In this document: in pieces, positions 24,730 to 32,795 of the stretch | How the letters are laid out: every line of letters begins with the position of its first letter | How positions within the stretch are numbered: position 1 is the first letter of the stretch | Assembly: GCA_023386965.1 (NCBI GenBank) | Contig: JAEWIR010000046.1 | Coordinates: 124,001 to 188,000 of the forward strand | DNA from: Bacteroidota bacterium | GTDB lineage: Bacteria > Bacteroidota > Bacteroidia > Flavobacteriales > Weeksellaceae | DNA: 64,000 nucleotides | Direction: 5' to 3' | Notes under the pieces: model-generated | The model's database searches: none | Told to the model about the DNA's origin: nothing | What the model saw: the letters and a program-made list of their open reading frames with translations, nothing else | Translations under genes and position numbers: made by a program

Positions 24730-25848
24730 ATGAAGAAAATAGGAATTACAGGACAAAACGGATTTGTAGGTTCACACCTTTACAATACTTTAGGGCTGAG
24801 TCCTAAAGCGTTCGAAAGGGTGGATTTCCGGAAAGATTTTTTTGACGATGAGGCAAAATTAGACGCCTTTGTAAGTCAGTGTGATGTCATTGTACATCTG
24901 GCGGCTATGAACCGTCATGAAAGTCAGGAATTCATTTACGAAACAAATGTGCAATTGGCCTCCAAACTTGCTGATTCGCTGAAACGTACCGGTTCCAAAG
25001 CGCAAGTGCTCTTTTCTTCCTCATCGCAGGAGGAGCGCGATAACCTCTATGGTAAATCAAAGAAAGAAGGCCGTAAATTACTGGCAGATTGGGCAAACAC
25101 AAACGGCGGGACTTTCACCGGCATGATTATTCCGAATGTCTTCGGTCCTTTCGGAAAACCTAATTATAACTCCTTCGTAGCTACCTTCTGCCACAAGCTG
25201 ACTCATGGAGAAACGCCCACAATCGATGTGGACGGTGAGGTAAATCTGATATATGTAGGCGAACTCGTGCAGGAAATACTGGGTCAGATCGAATCCGGCA
25301 TTACTACCGAAGAATATATTGTTCCTGCTACAAACACTGTAAAGGTTTCGGAAGTACTTCAGAAACTGGAGGAATACAAGACGCTTTATTTTGAGGGCGG
25401 CGAGATTCCAAAACTGGAAACCACCTTTGAATACCAGCTTTTCAATACCTACCGTTCCTATATCGACCATCAAACACATTACCCTGTAAAATTTACCCAA
25501 CACACAGATCCACGCGGAGCGTTTGTAGAGGTAATCCGTTTGGGAATTGGCGGACAGTGCTCCTTTTCGACCACCGTGCCGGGTATTACCCGCGGCAACC
25601 ACTTCCACACCAGGAAAATTGAAAGGTTTGCAGTTATAAAAGGAAAGGCGCTGATCCAGTTAAGAAAGATTGATTCAGACGAAGTGATGGATTTCTATCT
25701 GGACGGTACCGAACCCGCCTATGTTGATATGCCCATCTGGTACACACACAATATAAAGAATATAGGTGATGAGGAACTGTACACCATATTCTGGATTAAT
25801 GAACCTTTCAATCCGGAAGATGCGGATACGTATTTTTTGGAAGTGTAA
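24730..25848 (+). CDS. capF: CapF/FnlB-type bifunctional reductase with cupin domain
   Basis: A 372-residue protein with an N-terminal SDR domain (GITGQNGFVGSH at 5-16; catalytic YGKSK; about 1-240) and a C-terminal cupin (about 260-372, GGQCSFSTTVPGITRGNHFHTRKIERF with its metal His residues). In S. aureus CapF the cupin epimerises and the SDR reduces the 4-keto intermediate to UDP-6-deoxy-L-talose-NAc, step two towards UDP-L-FucNAc. Length matches the family. I start at ATG 24730 (MKKIGITG). Its final codons are part of a 107-base repeat shared with 25972-26078. Confidence 0.92.
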   Translation: MKKIGITGQNGFVGSHLYNTLGLSPKAFERVDFRKDFFDDEAKLDAFVSQCDVIVHLAAMNRHESQEFIYETNVQLASKLADSLKRTGSKAQVLFSSSSQEERDNLYGKSKKEGRKLLADWANTNGGTFTGMIIPNVFGPFGKPNYNSFVATFCHKLTHGETPTIDVDGEVNLIYVGELVQEILGQIESGITTEEYIVPATNTVKVSEVLQKLEEYKTLYFEGGEIPKLETTFEYQLFNTYRSYIDHQTHYPVKFTQHTDPRGAFVEVIRLGIGGQCSFSTTVPGITRGNHFHTRKIERFAVIKGKALIQLRKIDSDEVMDFYLDGTEPAYVDMPIWYTHNIKNIGDEELYTIFWINEPFNPEDADTYFLEV

Positions 25849-25929
25849 TTTCACGCAGATTGCCGCTAATTCTGCCGCAGATTTTCGTGGATGCTTTGAT
25901 AAATAGACTTTAGTGCAACTTTTTGAAAT

Positions 25930-25971
25930 ATAGATGAAAAAGTAAACTCTTATTTGATTAGGGCTTGTATA
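25930..25971 (+). pseudogene. Remnant 5' end of a GxxExxY gene (copy 1 of the duplication)
   Basis: Read in the frame matching 26068, this encodes IDEKVNSYLIRACIF, which aligns to MNENEISYIIRGCIF of the intact gene. The start codon position is ATA instead of ATG. After about 14 codons the sequence jumps back to the start of the repeat unit. So the duplication copied the leader and first codons of the gene and then decayed. Confidence 0.8.
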
Positions 25972-25991
25972 TTTTTGGAAGTGTGATTTCA

Positions 25992-26008
25992 CGCAGATTG
26001 CCGCTGAT
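25992..26008 (+). repeat. Left inverted repeat of the GxxExxY cassette
   Basis: CGCAGATT-G-CCGCTGAT. Both 8-mers recur inverted at 26469-26487. An earlier copy of the same left repeat is present at 25854-25870 with one change. Confidence 0.7.
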
Positions 26009-26067
26009 TCTGCGGCAGATTTTCGCGGATGCTTTGATAAATAGACTTGAGTGCAAGTTGTTGAAAT

Positions 26068-26445
26068 ATGAATGAAAATGAAATTTCATATATAATTAGA
26101 GGCTGTATTTTTAAAGTTTATAATGCAGTGGGACCTGGATTGCTGGAATCGGCGTATGAAAAAGCGCTAGCTTTTGAACTGGAAAATGCGGGTTTACGCA
26201 TAAAAGTGCAGGTAGGATTACCGTTTCATTATGAAACAATTTATCTGGACGTAGGCTATAGGATAGATATTTTAGTTGAAGATAAAGTTATCATAGAAAT
26301 CAAATCGGTTGAGGCGCTAACTGATGTTCATTTCAAGCAGCTTACGACTTATCTGAAACTGTCAGGACAGAAGTTAGGAATATTAGTTAATTTTAACACT
26401 TCAAAAATAGACACTTCCATAAGGCGAGTTGTTAATAATTTGTAA
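26068..26445 (+). CDS. GxxExxY family protein
   Basis: A 125-residue protein with the family signature G24-L-L-E27-S-A-Y30 and a PD-(D/E)XK-like core: D67 in GYRIDIL, then E77-I-K79 in VIIEIKSVE. The fold predicts a nuclease-like centre, but no reaction is established for the family as far as I know. Such genes occur widely in Bacteroidota, often within surface polysaccharide loci. It stands between CapF and CapG genes of one pathway, is bracketed by inverted repeats and has a partial 5' copy upstream, all of which suggest insertion into the operon. Confidence 0.88.
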   Translation: MNENEISYIIRGCIFKVYNAVGPGLLESAYEKALAFELENAGLRIKVQVGLPFHYETIYLDVGYRIDILVEDKVIIEIKSVEALTDVHFKQLTTYLKLSGQKLGILVNFNTSKIDTSIRRVVNNL

Positions 26446-26468
26446 TAAGCAGCAGAACATCTGCGCTC

Positions 26469-26487
26469 ATCAGCGGAAGAATCTGCG
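26469..26487 (-). repeat. Right inverted repeat of the GxxExxY cassette
   Basis: ATCAGCGG-AAG-AATCTGCG, the exact reverse complements of CCGCTGAT and CGCAGATT at 25992-26008 with a 3-base rather than 1-base spacer. A second word GATCAGCG follows at 26490. Confidence 0.7.
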
Positions 26488-26512
26488 ACGATCAGCGAGA
26501 AACAAACAACAA

Positions 26513-27760
26513 ATGAAGAAACTTAAAGTTATGACGGTGGTAGGAACCCGTCCGGAAATTATCAGATTATCACGTGTACTTATGGCTCTGGACAATTCTG
26601 ATGCCATCGATCATATAATCGTCCATACAGGCCAAAACTACGACTACGAGCTCAATCAAATATTTTTTGAAGACTTAGGCTTAAGAAAACCGGACTATTT
26701 CCTGGAGGCTGCAGGTAAAACAGCTACCGAAACCATAGGGAATATCCTTATTAAGATCGATCCTTTGCTGGAAGACCTCGCACCGGATGCCTTTTTGGTT
26801 TTGGGAGATACCAATTCCTGCCTGTGCGCCATCCCTGCCAAGAAGAGACAAATCCCGATTTTCCACATGGAAGCCGGAAACCGCTGCTTCGACCAGCGTG
26901 TTCCGGAAGAAACGAACCGCAAGATCGTGGACCATACCGCTGACATCAACCTTACTTACAGCGATATTGCCCGGGAATACCTCCTTAGAGAGGGCTTGCC
27001 GGCAGACCGGATAATTAAAACGGGTTCTCCCATGTTTGAGGTGCTGAACCATTATCTGCCGCAGATCGAGGCTTCAAAAGTGCTGGAAAAACTGGAGCTG
27101 GAGGAAGGTAAATATTTTGTGGTATCCTCTCACCGCGAGGAGAATATTAATTCCGAAAAAAACTTCCGCGGACTGATGGACTCGCTTAATGCCATTGCGG
27201 AAACGTACGGTTATCCGGTGATCGTATCCACACACCCGCGTACCAAGAATATGATCGATAAGATGAAGCTGGAGATGCATCCCCTGATCCAACTGCTGAA
27301 ACCCCTGGGTTTTCATGATTATAACGCCCTTCAGAAAAGATCGTTTGCTGTACTTTCCGATTCCGGAACCATTTCCGAGGAATCCTCGATCCTGAATTTC
27401 CGCGCGCTGAACATCCGCCAGGCACACGAAAGACCGGAAGCCATGGAGGAGGCCAGCGTAATGATGGTGGGCCTTTCGCCGGAACGCATCCTGCAGGGAA
27501 TCATACAGCTACAAACTCAGGTTGTGGGTTCCAGAAATACTATCAGCGGTCAGCAGTCAGCGGTCAGCAGTCAGCAGTCCCCCATCACCAATCACCAGTC
27601 ACCAGTCACCACTAACCATTCACCAACCACCAGCGACCAGTCACCAACTCCCAATTTCCGTCCGGTAGCCGATTATTCCATGCCGAATGTATCGGAGAAG
27701 ATGGTCAGGATTATCCTTAGTTATACCGATTATGTGAACAGGGTGGTATGGAGTAAATGA
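26513..27760 (+). CDS. capG: UDP-HexNAc 2-epimerase (CapG/FnlC type) with an in-frame repeat insert
   Basis: A 415-residue non-hydrolysing 2-epimerase of the WecB fold. Seen: VVGTRPEIIRLSR, HTGQNYDYELNQ, HMEAGNRCFDQRVPEETNR (the CapG/FnlC form of the active-site loop) and SSHREENI. It would turn the CapF product into UDP-L-FucNAc. Residues about 344-380 are Ser/Gln/Thr/Pro-rich and encoded by a CAGCAGTCAGC/CACCAGTCACC word array (27543-27650); the family tail (FRPVADYSMPNVSEKMVR...) resumes in frame after it. So the enzyme carries a low-complexity insert near the end, probably a surface loop. Start at ATG 26513. Confidence 0.88.
   Translation: MKKLKVMTVVGTRPEIIRLSRVLMALDNSDAIDHIIVHTGQNYDYELNQIFFEDLGLRKPDYFLEAAGKTATETIGNILIKIDPLLEDLAPDAFLVLGDTNSCLCAIPAKKRQIPIFHMEAGNRCFDQRVPEETNRKIVDHTADINLTYSDIAREYLLREGLPADRIIKTGSPMFEVLNHYLPQIEASKVLEKLELEEGKYFVVSSHREENINSEKNFRGLMDSLNAIAETYGYPVIVSTHPRTKNMIDKMKLEMHPLIQLLKPLGFHDYNALQKRSFAVLSDSGTISEESSILNFRALNIRQAHERPEAMEEASVMMVGLSPERILQGIIQLQTQVVGSRNTISGQQSAVSSQQSPITNHQSPVTTNHSPTTSDQSPTPNFRPVADYSMPNVSEKMVRIILSYTDYVNRVVWSK
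27543..27650 (+). repeat. In-frame CACCAGTCACC word array inside the capG-type gene
   Basis: About 108 bases: CAGCGGTCAGCAGTCAGC words then CACCAATCACCAGTCACC and related words. Same vocabulary as the intergenic inverted repeats at 23809 and 24269. Length is a multiple of three and no stop is present in the used frame. Confidence 0.8.
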
Positions 27761-27804
27761 TTATCACCACAATTAGAGTTATAAAAACACAACAAGAGAA
27801 AAAA

Positions 27805-28992
27805 ATGAATATACTTCAGCTAATAGGCAGGGAACACGAACTTTTTAAACAGGATATTTCCGCACATTCCGCAGAACTGGAGCAGGCCGTTTCCGGCAGC
27901 CGCTTCCTGGTTTTGGGTGGGGCAGGTTCCATAGGTCAGGCCGTAACCAAGGAAATCTTCAAAAGAAATCCGGTGAAACTTCACGTGGTGGACATCAGTG
28001 AGAACAATATGGTAGAGCTGGTGCGCGACCTCAGGAGTACACATGGCTATATTGACGGTGATTTCCAGACTTTTGCACTGGATATAGGATCTGTGGAATA
28101 TGATGCCTTCTGGAATGCCGACGGCGGATATGACTATGTTCTGAACCTTTCTGCACTGAAGCATGTAAGAAGTGAAAAGGATCCTTATACCATGATGAGG
28201 ATGATTGATGTGAATGTTTTCAATACTGAAAAGACCATCCGTCAGTCGGTGGAGAAAGGGGTGAAGAAATATTTCTGCGTGTCCACGGACAAAGCCGCCA
28301 ATCCTGCCAACATGATGGGTGCATCCAAAAGGATTATGGAAATGTACCTGATGAAACTGAGTGAAGAAATCAACATCTCAACTGCACGTTTTGCCAATGT
28401 GGCTTTCTCGGACGGCTCCCTTCTTCACGGTTTTAACCAGCGAATCCAGAAAAAGCAGCCCATTGTGGCTCCCAATGATATCAAGAGGTATTTCGTTACC
28501 CCGCAGGAATCCGGTGAACTTTGCCTCATGTCCACCATTTTTGGCGAAAACCGCGATATTTTCTTCCCAAAACTCAGTGAGAACCTGCACCTGATCACCT
28601 TCTCGGATATCGCGACACGCTATCTCGCGGAGTTGAGCTATACCCCTTATCTGTGCAGTTCCGAAGACGAAGCACGTGAGTTGGTGCATACACTGCCCGC
28701 GCAGGGTCAGTGGCCCTGTCTCTTTACAGCCAGCGACACTACCGGTGAAAAGGATTTCGAAGAGTTTTTTACTGAACGTGAAGAACTGGACATGGAGCGT
28801 TTCCCTAATTTAGGGATTGTAAAAAACGAACCGCTTTACGACAGCGAACTTATCAACCATTTTACCTCTTCAATAAAAAACATGAAGGACAAAGGTGCCT
28901 GGAGCAAAGATGAACTCGTAGAGCTGTTCTTCACCATGATTCCTGATTTTGGTTATGTAGAAAAGGGCAAGTACCTGGATTCTAAAATGTAA
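27805..28992 (+). CDS. UDP-GlcNAc 4,6-dehydratase-like SDR
   Basis: A 395-residue polysaccharide biosynthesis SDR: VLGGAGSIGQAV nucleotide motif (about 36-47), ALKHVRSEKDP, STDKAANPANMMGASKRIME with Met-x-x-x-Lys replacing Tyr-x-x-x-Lys, and a long C-terminal extension (about 290-395) that CapE lacks. Likely makes a 4-keto-6-deoxy sugar nucleotide for the aminotransferase at 30554. Sugar and nucleotide (UDP or GDP) cannot be read from sequence. An ATG at 27757 overlaps the previous stop; I prefer 27805, which follows an A/G-rich stretch. Confidence 0.8.
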   Translation: MNILQLIGREHELFKQDISAHSAELEQAVSGSRFLVLGGAGSIGQAVTKEIFKRNPVKLHVVDISENNMVELVRDLRSTHGYIDGDFQTFALDIGSVEYDAFWNADGGYDYVLNLSALKHVRSEKDPYTMMRMIDVNVFNTEKTIRQSVEKGVKKYFCVSTDKAANPANMMGASKRIMEMYLMKLSEEINISTARFANVAFSDGSLLHGFNQRIQKKQPIVAPNDIKRYFVTPQESGELCLMSTIFGENRDIFFPKLSENLHLITFSDIATRYLAELSYTPYLCSSEDEARELVHTLPAQGQWPCLFTASDTTGEKDFEEFFTEREELDMERFPNLGIVKNEPLYDSELINHFTSSIKNMKDKGAWSKDELVELFFTMIPDFGYVEKGKYLDSKM

Positions 28993-29031
28993 TGCGGAAC
29001 CAGTACTGAACTTATCACCCAAATTTAATTC

Positions 29032-30549
29032 ATGCAGAACAGCAGCAGACAAATAAAGCTCGGAGGAATCATCTCCTACTTCACCATTGCCTTTTCCATT
29101 ATTTCAGGTTTAATTTACACGCCATGGCTAATATCAATTATTGGTCAGGCAGATTTTGGACTTTATACCCTCACCGGCTCTTTAATCACTATGGTAACGG
29201 TCGATTTAGGTCTTGCCGCAGCCGTCACACGTTTTGTTTCCAAGTACCGTGCTGAAAATAATATTGCAGGTATACAGAATTTTATGGGTGTGGTCTATAA
29301 ACTGTATATTGGCTTGGCTTTATGTTTTTTAGTACTGCTTTCCATTGTCTACCTCAATGTCGATTCCATTTTTTTAAAGCTTACCGCAGCAGAAATTGGA
29401 AAGATAAAAGTGCTGCTGGCCATTGCGGGAATGTACGCCGTAATTTCATTTCCCTTTCAGCCGCTGGACGGTATGCTTTTCTCCGGTGAATGGTTTATTT
29501 TTCATAAAACCACCGAGCTAATCAGTAAAGTGCTTAATATTGGTTTAATGATTACCGCTTTATTAATGGGCTACGGTTTGTACGCCATTGTAATCGTAAA
29601 TACCGCAGTAGGTATTGTTATCATCACCCTCAAGCTTATTTTCTTAAAGAAAAATGACTGGTACGCGGTTGCCTGGAAAACCTTTGATAAACCTCTGGTT
29701 AAAGAAATATTTTCCTTTTCGCTCTGGGTCATGGTTATTTCGTTAGCCCAGCGTTTAATCCTCAATATTACTCCCAGTATCCTTGGCACCACCTCCGGCA
29801 GTAATGAAATCGCTATATTTTCGGCAGCTATGACCATTGAGGGATATGTCTGGACCTTCGCCACTGTGTTCGGCAGTATGTTCCTGCCTAAGGTAGCGCA
29901 GATCATCTATAAAGATGATGGGGGACCTGAGGCTATTCAGGAGTTAATGTTAAAAGTAGGCAGAATTCAGTTTATTATGTTGGCTGCAATTGTCTCCATT
30001 TTTATAGTGATAGGTCATGATTTTTTTATTAAATGGCTGGGTCATGATTTCGAAAAGTCTTATTTGATTGCTGTCTTTTTAGTTTTGCCTCCACTTCTGA
30101 TCGTACCGCAGGAAATTGCTTCCACCGCACTGGTAGCCTCTAACAAAGTTAAATTTAATGCGTATTCTAAAATAATTATTGCTGTAATTTCCGTGATATT
30201 GTCGTATATTTTATCCCTTAGATTCGGTTCCACTGGGGCTGGTATGGCAATATTTGCCGGTAATGTAATAGGGGGTGTAGTAGTTATGAACATCATCTAT
30301 GTGCGGGTGCTAAAGATCGATATTTGGTCTTTCTTCAGGAACTGTCAGATAAGTATGGCAGCACCTTTTGTTTTGGTGATGATCTCCGGTATAGCATTAA
30401 ATTATGCATTTTCGACCGTGTCTTGGACCAATATGATTATAAAGACTTCAATCCTGGTAATTGTCTACGCAGCAGCAGCCTATTTCATGGCACTGAATAA
30501 ATATGAGAAAGATATGATCACTGGTGTAATAAAACGCAAATTAAAATAG
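29032..30549 (+). CDS. wzx: Wzx-type polysaccharide flippase
   Basis: A 505-residue membrane protein with about 12-14 hydrophobic helices spread along its length and short polar loops. It begins GGIISYFTIAFSIISGLIYTPWLI, typical of the MATE-like polysaccharide transporter family. By family it moves the undecaprenyl-linked repeat unit to the outer face of the inner membrane. Only one such gene is in the window. Starts 39 bases after the dehydratase and is followed closely by an aminotransferase. Confidence 0.9.
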   Translation: MQNSSRQIKLGGIISYFTIAFSIISGLIYTPWLISIIGQADFGLYTLTGSLITMVTVDLGLAAAVTRFVSKYRAENNIAGIQNFMGVVYKLYIGLALCFLVLLSIVYLNVDSIFLKLTAAEIGKIKVLLAIAGMYAVISFPFQPLDGMLFSGEWFIFHKTTELISKVLNIGLMITALLMGYGLYAIVIVNTAVGIVIITLKLIFLKKNDWYAVAWKTFDKPLVKEIFSFSLWVMVISLAQRLILNITPSILGTTSGSNEIAIFSAAMTIEGYVWTFATVFGSMFLPKVAQIIYKDDGGPEAIQELMLKVGRIQFIMLAAIVSIFIVIGHDFFIKWLGHDFEKSYLIAVFLVLPPLLIVPQEIASTALVASNKVKFNAYSKIIIAVISVILSYILSLRFGSTGAGMAIFAGNVIGGVVVMNIIYVRVLKIDIWSFFRNCQISMAAPFVLVMISGIALNYAFSTVSWTNMIIKTSILVIVYAAAAYFMALNKYEKDMITGVIKRKLK

Positions 30550-30553
30550 AAAA

Positions 30554-31672
30554 ATGATTCAAAACCCGATTACCGTAACTTCCCCGCTTCTTCCGCCCCT
30601 GGAGGATTTCATACCGTATCTGGAGGATATCTGGAAGCGCAAATGGCTTACCAATAACGGACATTACCACCAGGAACTGGAAAAAGCACTTTGCGAATAT
30701 CTGCAGGTTCCCTATATCAGTTTGTTCACTAATGGTACTTTACCGATCATGGCGGCTTTGCAGGCGTTGCGCATTACGGGAGAAGTGATCACTACACCCT
30801 ACAGTTTTGTAGCCACAACACATTCACTGTGGTGGAACGGCATTAAACCTGTTTTTGTAGATGTGGATCCGGTTACAGGAAATCTTGATCCCGACAAAAT
30901 TGAAGCCGCCATTACGCCGCGTACTACCGCAATTATGCCCGTTCATGTGTACGGAAATCCCTGTGATACAGAAAGAATCCAGAAGATAGCAGATACTTAC
31001 GGACTAAAGGTGATCTACGATGCTGCCCATGCTTTCGGTGTTGTAGTAGACGGAAAGTCTGTTCTGAATGCGGGCGATATGAGCACCTTAAGTTTCCACG
31101 CTACCAAAACCTATAATACTGTGGAAGGAGGTGCATTGATTTGTCATGATGCAGAAACCAAGAAAAGGATAGATTACCTGAAGAACTTTGGATTTGCAGA
31201 CGAAACAACTGTGGTGGCGCCCGGAATTAACGGTAAGATGGACGAAATCCGTGCAGCCTATGGTTTGCTCGAGCTTCAGCATATTGATGCTGCCATTGAG
31301 AGCCGCCGCAAAATAGCCGTACAGTACAGGGAAGCTTTGAAGGACGTAAAAGGTATCAAATATCTGCAGGACATTCCCGATGTACGACACAACTATTCGT
31401 ACTTTCCTATTTTTGTTGATGCACAGGAATACGGAATAAGCCGGGACCAGCTTTATTTTAAACTGAAAGAGCATAATGTCCTGAGCCGCCGATACTTCTA
31501 TCCTTTGATAAGTGATTTTTCCACCTATCGCGGACTGGAATCATCTTCCAAATCTAATTTGCCTAATGCCCACCAGCTTGCAGACACGGTAATCTGTTTG
31601 CCTATACATCATGAACTTACTGAAAGTGATATTTCACTTATTGTACAACTGATAATGAAGTCGCGTAAATGA
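30554..31672 (+). CDS. DegT/DnrJ/EryC1 sugar aminotransferase
   Basis: A 372-residue PLP enzyme. Seen: SLFTNGTLPIMAAL, TTPYSFVATTHS, YDAAHAFG (Asp binding the PLP nitrogen) and LSFHATKTYNTVEGGA with the Schiff-base Lys. It transfers an amino group, usually from glutamate, to a keto sugar nucleotide. The FHATKTYNTVEGG form is seen in VioA/FdtB-type enzymes. Partner genes are the dehydratase at 27805 and, directly downstream, a WbqC-family protein (start overlaps the stop) and a GNAT. Confidence 0.9.
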   Translation: MIQNPITVTSPLLPPLEDFIPYLEDIWKRKWLTNNGHYHQELEKALCEYLQVPYISLFTNGTLPIMAALQALRITGEVITTPYSFVATTHSLWWNGIKPVFVDVDPVTGNLDPDKIEAAITPRTTAIMPVHVYGNPCDTERIQKIADTYGLKVIYDAAHAFGVVVDGKSVLNAGDMSTLSFHATKTYNTVEGGALICHDAETKKRIDYLKNFGFADETTVVAPGINGKMDEIRAAYGLLELQHIDAAIESRRKIAVQYREALKDVKGIKYLQDIPDVRHNYSYFPIFVDAQEYGISRDQLYFKLKEHNVLSRRYFYPLISDFSTYRGLESSSKSNLPNAHQLADTVICLPIHHELTESDISLIVQLIMKSRK

Positions 31673-32376
31673 GAACTTTAGCGGTAATGCAACCCTATAT
31701 TTTTCCCTATATCGGCTATTTCCAAATGGTAGCCGCTGTAGATAAATTTATATTTTACGATGATGTAAACTATATAAAACAGGGATGGATTAACCGAAAT
31801 AAAATTTTGGTTGCAAATGGTGAGCTGGTTTTTACAGTACCTTTAAAGAAAGCCTCCTCGTTTACGTTAATAAAGGATACGGAAATAAATCTGGATCAAT
31901 ACAGGATTTGGAAACCTAAATTTTTGCAGACTCTGGCTCAAAGCTATAAAAAAGCTCCTTTCTATAATAAGGCCTATCCTTTAGTAGAAGAGATACTGGA
32001 TTCAGAATCCAGGACTATTAGTTCGCTTGCCATCCAGAGTGTGCAGAAAGTTGCTGCTTACCTTCAACTTGAAACTGAATTTGCAGTTTCTTCAGAGGTA
32101 TTTGACAACCGTGAGCTTGAGAGACAGGAAAGGCTACTGGATATATGCAAGACAGAAAATGCTTTGCATTACATCAACGCCGTTGGTGGTCAGGAATTGT
32201 ATGAAAAAGAAGATTTTCAGCGCGAAGGTATACAGTTAAACTTTATAAAAACTTTACCTGTTCAGTACAGTCAGTTCAAAAATGAATTTGTTCCTTGGCT
32301 GTCTATTATTGATGTTATGATGTTTAACTCAAAGGAGGACATTCGGTTATTATTAAATAAATACGAAATGCTATGA
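31669..32376 (+). CDS. WbqC family protein
   Basis: A 235-residue soluble protein beginning MQPYIFPYIGYFQMV after a short leader, with DDVNYIKQGWINRNKI and a central helical part; these are the hallmarks of the WbqC family found in O-antigen loci. The family is suspected to act in amino-sugar modification but no reaction is established that I know of. The ATG overlaps the stop of the aminotransferase and its own stop overlaps the next start (ATGA), so translation is coupled. Confidence 0.88.
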   Translation: MRTLAVMQPYIFPYIGYFQMVAAVDKFIFYDDVNYIKQGWINRNKILVANGELVFTVPLKKASSFTLIKDTEINLDQYRIWKPKFLQTLAQSYKKAPFYNKAYPLVEEILDSESRTISSLAIQSVQKVAAYLQLETEFAVSSEVFDNRELERQERLLDICKTENALHYINAVGGQELYEKEDFQREGIQLNFIKTLPVQYSQFKNEFVPWLSIIDVMMFNSKEDIRLLLNKYEML

Positions 32377-32795
32377 CAAATCAAATATCTGAACTTCTTA
32401 CTAACAGTAATCTATCCGAAATAGGAATTGAAATACCACTTCCCATTGATGAATATGTCACAAAAATATATGAAAACGCCACTATAATCCCATATTTTGG
32501 GCAAAGCAGTCTCAACGGGTTTATTTCCTACTATAATAATGATCCTGCTAAATTGAATGCTTTCCTTACGATGTTATTTGTGGCGGATCACTACCAGGGT
32601 AATGGTATTGGCAAGTTATTGTTGAATACTTCGATTGCTGATCTGAAAAGAAAGGGCTTTGTCAACTATTCACTAGAGGTATTAAAAACAAACCAGAAAG
32701 CCATCGACTTATATAGAAAATTTGGATTTGAAGTGCAGGAGGATAGGGGTAAATTATGGCTGATGAGTATGGCCTTAAATTCTTCTACTATATGA
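32373..32795 (+). CDS. GNAT N-acetyltransferase
   Basis: A 140-residue GNAT with motif A FVADHYQGNGIGKLLLN (pyrophosphate loop QGNGIG) and motif B-like NQKAIDLYRKFGF. Probably N-acetylates the amino sugar made by the aminotransferase at 30554. The gene overlaps both neighbours by 4 bases (ATGA junctions), which ties it tightly to the WbqC-type gene and the following glycosyltransferase. Confidence 0.88.
   Translation: MTNQISELLTNSNLSEIGIEIPLPIDEYVTKIYENATIIPYFGQSSLNGFISYYNNDPAKLNAFLTMLFVADHYQGNGIGKLLLNTSIADLKRKGFVNYSLEVLKTNQKAIDLYRKFGFEVQEDRGKLWLMSMALNSSTI

Larger units (their letters stand above)
25834..26078 (+). repeat. Tandem duplication, unit 138 bp
   Basis: Positions 25834-25940 and 25972-26078 match along 107 bases at an offset of 138 with few changes. 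The unit starts with TTTTTGGAAGTG (the end of capF in copy 1) and continues through CGCAGATTGCCGCT, GATGCTTTGATAAATAGACT and GAAATAT to the start codon region of the GxxExxY gene. Confidence 0.85.
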
